64,000 nucleotides of DNA, from NCBI RefSeq assembly GCF_963576545.1, contig NC_083641.1, positions 14,568,893-14,632,892 on the forward strand. The letters are read 5' to 3'. A program made the translations under genes and the position numbers. Within the stretch, counting starts at the first letter, position 1, and the number at the start of each line of letters is the position of its first letter. Under the pieces are notes generated by a model, which saw only the letters and a list, made by a program, of their open reading frames with translations, did not search any database and was not told the origin of the DNA. Below are positions 45,390 to 56,730 of the stretch, piece after piece. Source of the DNA: Limanda limanda. Its lineage: Eukaryota > Chordata > Actinopteri > Pleuronectiformes > Pleuronectidae.

Positions 45390-45640
45390 CGTCTATCTAT
45401 CTGTCTGTCTATCTATCCGTCTCTTCACTTGTCAGCCTGCCTGAATGCTTGGGAGTCGCTACGTCTGAACGCCGCTCCGCCTTTCCTCGCTGTCCATTTA
45501 CATCCCCGTCTGGCCGCCTGCCGAACGGACCGCCTGTCTACCGATCTCTCTACCTGATGGCCGGCCTATTTGGCTGACTGTCTGCCTGCTTTCATGTCCG
45601 TCTGTCTCTGCTGTGACATTCCTACCTGCCTATGTGCTTG
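45390..45640. repeat. decayed CTGY/CTAT tetranucleotide array
   Basis: Starts as ctatctatctgtctgtctat and continues for about 250 bp with scattered ctgcctg, gtctgtc, ctgactg and ccgtctg words. It looks like an old tetranucleotide satellite eroded by point mutations. The plus-strand open frame across it is compositional. Confidence 0.7.
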
Positions 45641-46457
45641 TCAGTGACGGCCTCTCTCACAGAGTTCCTTTATGCGGCCGCAAGGATTTGACTTGGTTAT
45701 CATTGCTGTTTAGTCCACAAAGACGAGGTTGATTCAACCTTAAGGAAGAAGATTGTGGGATGAAAACATTCTAATACGAATAGGCAATTGCTTATACTCA
45801 ACACAGTAGTTTCATAAAACTCTTTCGTTGCTTGAATGAAAATATTCCATAACCTAATAATCATGTTCAACCTCAGGAGTAGGAGGACCAACTAGGAACA
45901 ATGTGTTTACTTTGGAATCTAGCTGTATATCATCTTTTTTTAGTAGATCTGTCCAAAATCAACTTCCTTTTTGAAAGATGAATTGTGGGAAAATGTGGAA
46001 TCTGCGGCCACATTCACTTTGTACATCTTCTTTTTAGTACAGGGCCCAGCCTTAAACTTTCAGGTTGTTTCAACAGAGAGCATCTAGCCTGGCTTTGGTG
46101 AATCCAGCAGCTGGGGAATAAATAACTGAAATGATTCTTTGAGAAGAAACGCTCATGTTCGTATTCAATTTGAACAATGCTCTCTCTTTTAGAAGCACTT
46201 GTAATTTCTTCTTCCATTGAAGGCTACAGAAAATCTCTTATTGGAATTTAAACTAAGCCCATGTGAGTCTTTCGATATGAACCCAAGTATTAAAACTTTC
46301 TATTGTAGAAGCAGATTCTCCCAGGATTAGTCACTGCACAACGGAACAAGTAAAATGTCAAACTTGGGAATGTGTTGGTGAATCTTTTCCTACGTTTATG
46401 AACTCTATGTGTGTTCACGTCTGAGTGATTGGCCCGACAGTGCCGATGAAGTTCAGG

Positions 46458-46463
<6 letters not shown>

Positions 46464-46504
<41 letters not shown>
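46464..46504. repeat. (CA)n microsatellite, about 41 bp
   Basis: Pure CA tract. Confidence 0.96.
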
Positions 46505-46506
<2 letters not shown>

Positions 46507-48537
46507 CCTATCATGGGTTTGGAACATAGGTTGTGCGGAATGGTGCCATTCTACAGTGCAAGCCATTTACCAATGTGACTTAAACTGTGCCTTCTTAGTT
46601 TGAATAATATACTAGGAACTAAGCCAATATTCACAATACCTTAGGGTACAATGTATAATGAATATTGTTTTACAGAATGTTTTCTTAAATAATGTGAAGC
46701 ATTAACATATACTACGTAAAATCTCTCTTGAAAGTTTGTAAAAAAAAACTTTGACCCAATTCATCCGTGTGTGTGAGTGAGAATGTGTGTGTGTGTGCGT
46801 GTGAGAATGCATATTTGTTTGCACCGTTCAAGCATGTTTTGTGTATCTTGGACCAGACATGCTGAGTGAGTTTGTGAGCCTGTGGCCAGATCATGTCCTC
46901 GCCAAAAGTCTCTCTCTCTCTCTCCAAGCTCAGCATCCCGTTGACTATCCCTCTCTCTGATACTGTAGCCCCAAACTGTCGGAGCAAAAATACCCTCAAC
47001 ATGTCTGTTGAGGGACCTAATTCTCACACTGCTGAGAGCTAAACAGAGAGAGAGAGAGAACATTAGTTGCTGCCTCAATGAGTTTTTTGGGGTAAATTAC
47101 AATGGTAAAAGGAGAAAGGGAGTGATGGAGTGAGGTCTAGTAAGGACGGAGTGAAATCACATATGCACATACACAGCAAGGGAGGAAGAGGGCAATGGTT
47201 TAAAATTCAGCCTTGTAAGCGTAAATGCAGACCCACCTCATCAATGTGGGATACCAACTCAGCTCTGGTCTATGAAAAGAAAGCAGAGGGATTTGAGACA
47301 ATCAAGGGAAAGACAAAAAGAAATGAGGGCAAATCTTGACGGAGCCTTTGGGAGATGGCATTGGAATTCACAGGAGCTAATGTTTTGACTTAATCTTCCT
47401 TCTTTCATTCATTTAAATTAGCCTTGAGCACCTTTCCCTAGAGTTCTGCATCTGCATCTGCCAGAAGCAAAGCAGGTAAAACTAAAAGCCCAAAAAGATT
47501 CAAGACTACTCTTCATGTACTTCTAAGTTGAAATCCTTCAGTTACAGTTAAGCCCCTTTTCCACAGACCCAGTAACATCTTCCCTTTGTTTGCAATGGGA
47601 TTGAAAACAAGCTGCATTCACTCCCTTTTCAAATGAGTCAGAATCCGATGTGTTTTTTTTACAGCTCCTGCTGGTCGAACACCCAGATGTCCTCCTCTGT
47701 ATTTTGGCTAAATGGTGACGCTGCACGTTTTCTGTGGAACATTATGACGCACATTGAACTTCAGGGTGTTGGCACTTAAATATTCATTAACGTTTGTGTA
47801 CTTATTGTTTTGTACATCTTGGAAACGATGTGCAACAGTGTGTTTTTCTTTTTTCTTTCTGTGAATCGTGCAAAATGCAACACTGGCAAGACAGCTTCTC
47901 AGTTTCCAGCATGTTCGTGATGTCCAGCATGATTCACCACAATAGGGGGGAAAATCCACAAAGTTTATCTCCTCTACTGGATATAGGTAAGAAGGCAATC
48001 ATCTGATTTTTAACCAGTTCACCTGCATTTAAAAACCTGTCATTCCACCTCCTAAATTTCGGGTAAAAGAGGTTCTACAGTCTGAAGTGGACACTCAGGT
48101 GCCTGCAGGGTCTGTCAGGCAACCAAAGGCTGACAGCTTTAATAAACCAGCAATGAAGAACAGCAGCTGTAAAGAGACAGAGTCAAGTGTCAGAGACTGA
48201 ATGCCTAAAAGTTGAATGTAAATCTCAAAAGTTGAATGTAAACCTCAAGGCAGTTGTGTTTTTTTGCCTCTGCGCATCAAGTAAAACAGCATGAAGTGTA
48301 ATACCATGTGACACTCATAGGAGAGGGGGATATTGTAGGCTTGTGGTGCGACAGCCTCTAAGCTGTAGTTTGCAAGTACTTTGGTGGTCCCTGTATAATT
48401 ATGGATTAAACTGGCCTAAATCCAGACGACTCAGAGCTCCAGCAGCCATTTTAGGGTGTCATGAAATCAGGGACTAAGCTTGTAATTCTCTTTTTTCACC
48501 TTATTTGAAGACACATTTACACAGAGTAATCAGATTA
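46505..48537. other. intergenic DNA, no gene recognised
   Basis: Contains a TG-rich bit (46768-46802), a CT run (46910-46924) and a GA run (47045-47059). The near-duplicate phrase aaaagttgaatgtaaatctc / aaaagttgaatgtaaacctc at about 48208 and 48228 is a 20-bp tandem duplication. No protein-like frame. Confidence 0.45.
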
Positions 48538-48735
48538 TTGGTGTCACAAAATAACTCAAAGGCAGTGACATTGCCCATTGTTTTGCTCTGACACATTTTC
48601 CCTCTTGCATCCCAGTATTTGACGGAGAAAGTGAACCCAGAAACGAGGAGAACTGGGTCATCACCCTGACATCTCTGTGACAAGATTAGCTGTAGGATTT
48701 GGCCAGTTTTTCTCAGTTTAACCAAGCTAGAGAGG
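48538..48735. repeat. diverged dispersed sequence, copy 1 of a pair
   Basis: ggtgtcaca, ggcagtgacattgcc, cttgcatcccagtatttga, aactgggtca, tgacatctctgtga and ttggccagtttttc recur in the same order and spacing at 50454-50655. Neither copy has an intact frame across the shared part, so the origin (transposon or pseudogene) is unknown. Confidence 0.65.
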
Positions 48736-49100
48736 CGTTACTGATAGAGTTGTAAGCTCTGACAGCTATGAAAATCATAAACTAAATAAATGTCGAGGGT
48801 ATTTAAAACAGATGACACACAAAAGATATTACCGACCCCTTTTCAGATATGTCACACCATGACAGCCCCTGAAGTTCAGATGGAGGCCACCTGGTGGTTA
48901 TTACCTGGTTATATGTATGCATTACACTTTTTCTTAAATTCTGTGAAGGTGTGGGGGGTTAAGGGGCAGTGCAACCAACATGTAGGACTCAGGAAAACGT
49001 GTGGCCTGTTACAACTCAAATAAGATAATATAATTCATTCACAAAAGTGGCCTAGACTACAGCCAACCCAAAAGAGGATGTTGACTGCACAGGCTCAGCC

Positions 49101-49631
49101 CTTTGTTCCCACAGCCCCATGTTCCCACAGCCCTATTTTCCCACATTTCTAAGGATTTTTTTTTCACTGACAATTTTGAAAATTAGGCCCTATCTTCCTA
49201 TAGGCCTATGTTCCCAGATTTATTTTGAAAAATTAGTCCTGATGTTCCCACAGCCCTATGTTCCCACATTTCTAGATTTTTCTGAAAATTAGGGTCAGGG
49301 TTAGGGTTAAGGTAAGGGTTAGCGGTGTTGAGCTCTAGAGAGGGTTAGGGTTAGGGTTAGCGGTATTGAGCTCAAGAGAGTTTGGAAGCTAGCTAGCTCC
49401 TTTAAATCGCCAGCTACGGAATGGTGAACCCTTAACTATCAGGCATGGGTAGAAATGTGGGAACTGTAGGAACATAGGGCCTAATTTTGTAATGAATATT
49501 GGAAATGTGGGAACATAGGGCTGTGGGAATATAGGGCTGTGGGAACATTGGGCTGTGGGAACATAGGGCTGTGGGAACATAGTGCTGTGGGTATATAGGG
49601 CTGTGGGAACATAGGGCTGTGGGAATATAGG
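49101..49631. repeat. fold-back minisatellite with telomere-like loop
   Basis: Left arm 49101-49292 carries ttcccacagccctatg and ttcccacatttc units. Right arm 49452-49631 carries the complementary gaaatgtgggaacatagggc and ctgtgggaacataggg units. About 50 bp at 49243-49292 is complementary to about 49480-49532. The right arm ends in roughly eight head-to-tail copies of a 16-bp unit (gtgggaacatagggct, 49507-49631). Between the arms lie TTAGGG-type repeats (49290-49320, 49341-49360) and a duplicated gcggtgttgagctctagaga / gcggtattgagctcaagaga phrase. Confidence 0.85.
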
Positions 49632-50360
49632 CACGCTCCCGACTGCACACCGATACATAACGTCCTCCCAGCAAGCAGCATCCATTCTCATTGCAGCAGT
49701 CATGGTACATCAGTGTCTGATTGTCCAGTTCTTCGAGTCACACCCTCACTGTTGCGGCTGATTCTGGTCGCTGAACGTGTAGTTTGTGTGAATATAGAGG
49801 TTGTATTTTGACAACACATAATGCTAATGTTTGTGGTGGTTTATTCAAACTATTTGGAATAAGCATGCTTGAATGCAAGGGGTGGAGCTATTGAAGGGGC
49901 AGTGAAGGAAGGGCTGTATATGTGTTAAAATATCAGGATCAACAACTTTACCTTTCCAAACAATGCAACAATAACATGTTAAACCTTTGTGGTTAGAAAG
50001 TGGATCTATCCAACAATGTCTACATCACTTTAACTGTTGGTTCATTGCACTGTTAAGAGCACGGACAGATTTTCAGGGTTTCTTTCTGACCATTCTGCTT
50101 GGCCACTCTGCTGCAGGTACAAACTCTCCTGTTCATTATTAGAGTCACAAGGAGATGAAGTGACTCATATGCTATTTTTAGACCGATGTTTTTATGATCA
50201 GAGGGACAATAAACAACCAGAATACTGTATAAATTCAAACTTGTGCTAGTTTAACGTTTCCTGTGCTGGATATGGAATTGATTGGGGTTACTAGTTTGAG
50301 TATTCATATTACAAAGTTTAATAAATAAGCATATAAAAAATAAAAACATCTTTACATACA

Positions 50361-50379
50361 GTATATATATATATATATG
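50361..50379. repeat. short (TA)n tract
   Basis: tatatatatatatatata, 19 bp. Confidence 0.9.
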
Positions 50380-50453
50380 GTGTGCTTAAATCAACAACAG
50401 TATATTTTTATTTCTCCACCATATCTCTTTTTTTAGGGAACATGTTTGCCCCT

Positions 50454-50655
50454 GGTGTCACATGAACATTTCAGGCAGTGGCATTGTTTTTCTCCCTCTC
50501 TGTCTCTCTTTGACATGTTTTCCCCCGCATCCCAGTTTTTGAGTGAAGGCAAAGCACCCAGATTCAGGAAGAACTGGGTCAACTCTTTGACCTCTCTGTG
50601 GCGATGGTAGCTGTGGGCTTTTTGGCCAGTTTTTCAATGCTTGACCGAGATGTAG
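50454..50655. repeat. diverged dispersed sequence, copy 2 of a pair
   Basis: Matches 48538-48735 by ordered words: ggtgtcaca, ggcagtggcattg, cccgcatcccagtttttga, aagaactgggtcaa, tgacctctctgtgg, tttttggccagtttttc. Small insertions and deletions shift the frame between the copies. Confidence 0.65.
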
Positions 50656-53600
50656 TGGATGTGCTGAAAGAGGGGCCCATGAACACATGGTGCAATGTTA
50701 ACCAGCAGCATTAGTAGTGATAAGCAAATGAGATTAAGCACAACAGAAACACTTTTTTTTATTTCTTCCCCTTGAGGTCTCATGAGGTGGCATTTATATA
50801 TATTTTCCGTCACGGTTTAAAATGGTTGTGGTTGAGTGCATGAATAAACAAAGTGGTAATGGCTAGAAAATAGGCACATAAGCTATCCTTCATTGGACTG
50901 TCAGAGATAATCTGCCTCTAGTGTCACCCTTCAATCCGGATTACTCATATATAACTGTCACGTTAATGGAACACTTAAAGCTGCAATATGCAAGTTCTGG
51001 AAATCAAGTTAGAGACATCTTCCAGCAGCCGATATTAGCCTGAAGCCCATTAGTCTGAAGAGGAGTAGTTGACCAGAAGTCTATTCACATGTTGATTGAC
51101 AAGGATGATTGAGTCTTTACAAAGATAAGTGGCATGACACATTTATTTTCCTCAGACATGTCATTTGATGTAGTGCCTATCACCCTGATGTTTGTTTAAG
51201 TGTTTACCATTCCAGTGAGTTATGGTTGAACTCGAATTTGCAAATGGTTTATGTTATTAATATAGGGTAAATCATCGGTTGACATTGTTTGAGTGAATGT
51301 ATCAGCAGGATCTCGATACCGCGGCTCCATAGAAAGTAGAAACTACTTTGTAAAGTAGACGCTGATTTGGTAGAGCAGTCACTTCCTTTAAGGGCCTATG
51401 AGTAATTGGTCATATAAGGTGGGACATTATTAGTGACGATGACCAGGGCATGCAGGGCAGCAATGTCCATTCACACCATGAGAAACCAGCAGAAGATTCA
51501 TGGCCATGTAGGGCAGAGACTAGAGAGCTCTTGTATCCATCTTGGCCTTCTCTGCCACCAATCAGTCCCACCATCTGGCCAATGGACATTGAAGTTTAAG
51601 GGCTATCGAATGCATCAACCAGTTGGCACCACTGACACATTGATGGCGTGATGTCCACTTTGTTTGAAAACCCCCCAGCCGTGGAACCAGTATAAGCAGA
51701 GAAAAGCCTCAGATGACACATGCCATTCTGTGGGATTAGTAGGGCGTAAAGAGAAGGATCAGTGGTATGCTGTTAGTCTATGTGACTATCACCTCACCAT
51801 CCATTGTACAGGTGATGTTAGCCAGGAGACTAGTACAGTCATCTGTATCTGAATGGTGGGACTGGCTCCCAGGTGATTATTCAGTCCATGGACCACACTG
51901 GCTGGGGAATAGTAATTGACAAATTTGGTGTGTGTGGAAATGATGTGTGGTAACAGAGAATTGCCACTGGGAATAGAACCAAATCCTACCACTTTAGCTT
52001 ACTGACACTTAGACAACAGAGACTACAGCAGACGTGTGTATATTACCAAAGTGAAATTGCTCGACCCGTTTTAACTGAATTGTCAAAAGCCAATTATCTT
52101 GTGGTGAAATCAGGAAAAAACAGACATGGTTTTATATTTGAATCCCAGACTCTGCCTTTAAGGTTAAAGAAGGACACAATAACAATAATTTGTCTATGAA
52201 AAAGCAAAAAGGTCAAACATGAGGAATCAAAGACATCAGCTGTTGCTGGGATTGTTGTTGTGATGTCTACACTGTCACTCTCTTGTAGCATATTGAATTA
52301 CAAAGACTCTCTGCCTTTCAGCGCCGAAGAGATTAAGCACTTAAAGTGACACACAAGGGCATATGGGTGTCGGTGTTTAAACAGTAATGTGTGTCTGTGT
52401 GGAACTACCCGTTTGCTCTAGTAGGAACTTATATGACATATTGCTGCACTGCACATATATTTTAAGAGACATGTGTGCATGCACTATACTGATATATGAC
52501 AAAATGGACCAATCATAAAGCAACTTGCTATTAGTGCAAGAGTGTTTTTTGCTGTGATAGAATATAAACAGGAGTTGGCAGCAAATATAGGGAGAGGCTG
52601 TGCGGACCGGTTTAGTATTATTCTTGTTATAATCATAATTTGTATGGGGCATTTATTTTAACGGCTTTAAAAAAGTCTAAAATCTAAGTTTTTCTGTTTT
52701 CTTTGAAGATTTCTCAGTTTGTGTTTACTGGTTAGGGCCTCCTCTGGGGCACTAATGATTTTCGACAGCTGATACCGATGCATGTGTAATCATGTCGGAC
52801 AAATTAGCGTTTATACATGAAAGTTAAGCAGGAGAACACATTAAAGATTTTTTAAACAGCTCCCTAGTTAGGAGTTTGGTGATGCGATCAATACTAGTGG
52901 GAAAGCAATGAATTATGGAAAGTATTGATGTGGCTGGGATGTGTTTTGTAGCATACATATCTTTTCCCTTAAAGACCCAACTTTGTAATATATTTTGCAG
53001 AAGATACAGATTTATAGCAGGGTTTACAGATCAGTGATGTGGCTGAATCATTTTGCTGTGCTGCATGTGTTCTGAAAAGAAAACACTCCAAGGAGACGCA
53101 CACCATTTTAAAAGTAGTCACAAAAGCAGTGCATCAACACCTTTAATCTATAATGGATGGAGATGCCCACTGCATCCCAGACATAAGGCCTATAAGCACA
53201 GAGTTTTGACACATTTATTATTAGAGGCTTTTTAATTTATTATGTATCGTAGTAAGATCGGTAGCAATACTATTTTTTCTGTTTTATCTTCATCTCAAAC
53301 CTTCACGGTCACCTCGTTTCAAGTTTTTGTCACAGTCTAGTTCGCCTGATAGACTGGCAGGAAGTAAACTTTCTCATCCAGTGTGATATGAGAGCCCTGA
53401 CCCCAGCCCACCTCGGGGCCCATCCTTACGGCAAACCTCACCCTCACTACTCCCACACATAGTGAGTGTCTGGGCAGTGCCTAGAATCACAACCTCATGT
53501 CATCCGGTGCCAAGTCCCCTCTCTCGCCACGTCTCTCACCAGCCTCCCGCTCTTGTTCTGTTTTCTTTCCCTATTTTTTCAGCATTCTCCTACGTTTTTT

Positions 53601-56440
53601 TTGTCTCCACACAACTTTGACTCTTGTATAGATTGTTTTTGTGTGTACGAACATCTGTATTCTTTATTGTACACAGAGTATTTACAGTTTACACATATTG
53701 TGGATTTCACAAAATCTGAATTGAGTACTAGTGGACTTACAAAAAAACTTAACGAATCACTTTCTAAATAATGCTTGATCTATCAATATTTTAAAATTTT
53801 GGATTCATATTTTTCTTTGTGAAATGAAGAATGAATTATAGCTTACATTATTTGGATGAGGATAGTATTGTTTTTTCTAAAGTCAACTTGTCATATTTGA
53901 AGTAAGAGTGCACAGATCTTGCTAACTATGCTGTAAGTATATGTGTCCAAATCAATTCTCTTTTGGATTTGCAAACCAAAGATACAATTAATCACCTGCA
54001 TTGAGCTGAAGGTGTCAGATATGCCATCATCAAGCCTGAGTTTAGAGATCTGGACCGAAGTGTACTTTATAAACTTTTTGTGATTCATGATGACTTTTGG
54101 GTCACACACAATGCCTGGGTAATCCTATATGAGACCTTCTCAATCTCTTAGATCAGGTGGCTGTGAAATATGCCGCCCATCAGATTTTTTTTTAAGTTCA
54201 CAGTAGTGTGACATTAAATATAAACTGAATTTTTCCTGAAATTTTAAAGGCGTTGCATCACGCATCTCTGCAGTGGTGCTGCTGACCAGGTAGGGTGAAG
54301 CAAGAGAAGCACCTGGTACAGACAGAATATGATCCAGAGACACTAATCAGGGCCATGAATCATTTGGCCTGAGGAATCTGTGGCAACATTTATGTCCCTA
54401 AATTCTACAGTCATGAGAGCCAGTAATTGCTTTTCCATTCCAAGCACTCCTCCAGCTTTTGCACTCTTGAACACAAGACTTAGAACCCAATCTCTAGGGA
54501 CTACGAAAGTAAATGGCAATTTGAGCCCCACCACTTTGCCAGTAGATAGTGTGGATTATAGTGTTCTTTCTGCTTTGTTGCCGTTCTGTACGGGCCAAAG
54601 AGACAGACAGACAGATTGACTACAGAGTAGATGACTGATTCACATACCTACCGACCAACTGGCAAATGGATGTAACTCTGGCTAGCTAGGTAAAGAGGGT
54701 GATAGCTTGGCTGACTCGTCAAAGGAAGGAAGCATTTGAACAGAATGATTCATTAGCGCAAGTCCAAGGTGGGTAGTTTGCTCAGTAGCAGTAGAACGTG
54801 TTTTAAAATGATAGTTGTTTTTTTTGAGTCACCTGACTGACACTCACTACAATGGGCGGATAAAGTTTAAGCGAGATGGCAGGAAAACATGAGAGAGGAA
54901 GTTAGCTCACAACCTTTTTCCTGTTTGCGACAGTGATTGGCCGAGCAGCTTACTCTACATTTTGTCTTCCTCTGCTCTTTCCCTTTAAAGTTTGAGTGAA
55001 TGTCTCTTTATTATATACATTTACTCTCTTTCATTGTTTTACTTTATGTCAATCTACTCAAAATGTCAAGAACCAATCTTGAGCTCAAACAGTGTACAAT
55101 ATAAGCTTTCACTTGCACAGTTTAAAAGAGCTTAAAAGAACGAATGACTGAAATTAATTTGTTCTTGTGCGTGCGTGTCTGTGTGTGCATGTTAGCATTC
55201 AATGTGTGAATAGGATACACACAGTGATAAAACAAAGTGGCTGGGGAAAGAAGTTACAAAAAATCAAGGATACAGGTACTTATTTCATCTTTGTTTCAGA
55301 TATGTGCAAATACTAAGTGCCAACATTTACACAGCAGCCGGCTGCAGAGGCATTTTCATTAAAGCATAAGTGAAAATATGGCTATTAAAATATTTAGCAC
55401 TTTGCCTACCCCTGCTCTTCGTGTTAAGAATGGTGAATTCACTGTTTCCTCTTCTTGTATCTATCTTTTATAACAGTGTTTTTACATGCAATATCCCACT
55501 TGAGTTAAAACACCAGCTACAAACTGCTGCCTGTGCGTATCTGACATGCTGATTGCTAGGCTGTGGTTTGTTCAAGTGCTGTGGGAATCTGTAAAATCCA
55601 AGACTTTCGATTCTGTGGATTATTGCTACATCCTCTGGGTATGATTGTTGAGATGCTATACAAGCAGTGTTACCACTCCTGCTGCTGGATAATGTTGTAC
55701 TGCATTATACTGTACACTGGCATCCGAAAGCATCATCAGTAGAGACGCAGTCAGGCGTTACATTTTTATTTTTCTCAAAATCTTATTATGCTGTTGGATT
55801 CTACTGTGCACAGTCCTAAACACCAGAATATAAGTGCTGTCTAAGAATGAGTAGGAGAAAAATATCGCAACACGCAACCTCTGCCCCACACAGACACACA
55901 CACACACTCACACACATATACTGCTGAGCCTGAAATAGTGAGGACAATATGACTCATGCAGTAATGTGTGAATCTTGGGAGTGTGGGTGTCATCTTATAT
56001 TAGCAGACCCAGCCAGCATAATCTCCCTGGACACAATTGCACAGAACACACTAATAAACATAACTATCCAGGTTTAGTGCTGACGCCAGAGAACAGTGTT
56101 TAATGCATTACAGTACATTACTGATTATATGCACGGTGTTTAATAACTGTCTGCTGCTCCTCAGCTGGCTTTTGTTGCCTTTTTGTATTGCACATTTAAT
56201 GAACAAAGTACGTTGGAAAACAAAACAGGAGCATTGATGAACATCATAGGTGTGAGTGAACAAAATGAATGTAAGGATTTGATATGAAATAATCTTGGAT
56301 ACTGAATGGATAAGGTGTGGATGATAATATATATATTTGTGAAGTCTGCAATTTGTTTCTATTGTCAATTTGATATCGCAGATGTTTGAGGCTTTACTGA
56401 GGAAATTCATAATTCTAAAATTGGTAAATGGAGTTTATTC
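50656..56440. other. intergenic DNA, no gene recognised
   Basis: About 5.8 kb, mostly AT-rich, with a partial repeat piece at 51295-51340 and a short GACA tract at 54600-54614. Plus-strand frames at 51433-51651 and 51664-51852 are adjacent and might be an eroded mobile-element remnant, but I recognise no domain. No RNA gene seen. Confidence 0.45.
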
Positions 56441-56445
56441 TTTTA

Positions 56446-56474
56446 TATGTATATATATATATATATATATTATA
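56446..56474. repeat. (TA)n tract
   Basis: atgtatatatatatatat type, about 29 bp, directly beside the repeat at 56475-56730; it may mark that element's end. Confidence 0.9.
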
Positions 56475-56730
56475 TAAAGCACCTTTCCAGTCTTACCACC
56501 TCTCAAAGTGCTTTTCTGTACAAATCACGTTTGACTCTTCATGAACACATTCATACAGCACTTCTTTAGCAGCGCTTTTTCTATCATTTATACACCTTCG
56601 GTACATCCATCATCAGATCCACCACTTGGGGTCCAGTATCTTGCCCAAGGACCCTTTGAAATGCAGACAGGAGGAGCCGGGGATTGGTCTACTGAGCCTC
56701 TGATTATAGGACTATCCTCTTTACTTTTAT
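56475..56730 (+). repeat. teleost interspersed repeat (CACTCAAAGCGC... family), diverged
   Basis: Words in order: agcacctttccagtcttacc, acctctcaaagtgctttt, gaacacattcatacagcac, gggtccagtatcttgcccaa then ggaccctt, and gaaatgcagacaggaggagc then cggggattg. This closely follows a repeat known across percomorph genomes ('caaagcgctttacac ... cagtatcttgcccaaggaca ... gcagactggaggagccgggg'). Confidence 0.75.

Noticed and set aside
49389..49710. Three overlapping minus-strand frames with FPQPYVPTA-type repeats
   Set aside because: They arise from the 16-bp minisatellite, open in all three frames. No initiation or splice context; treated as repeat.
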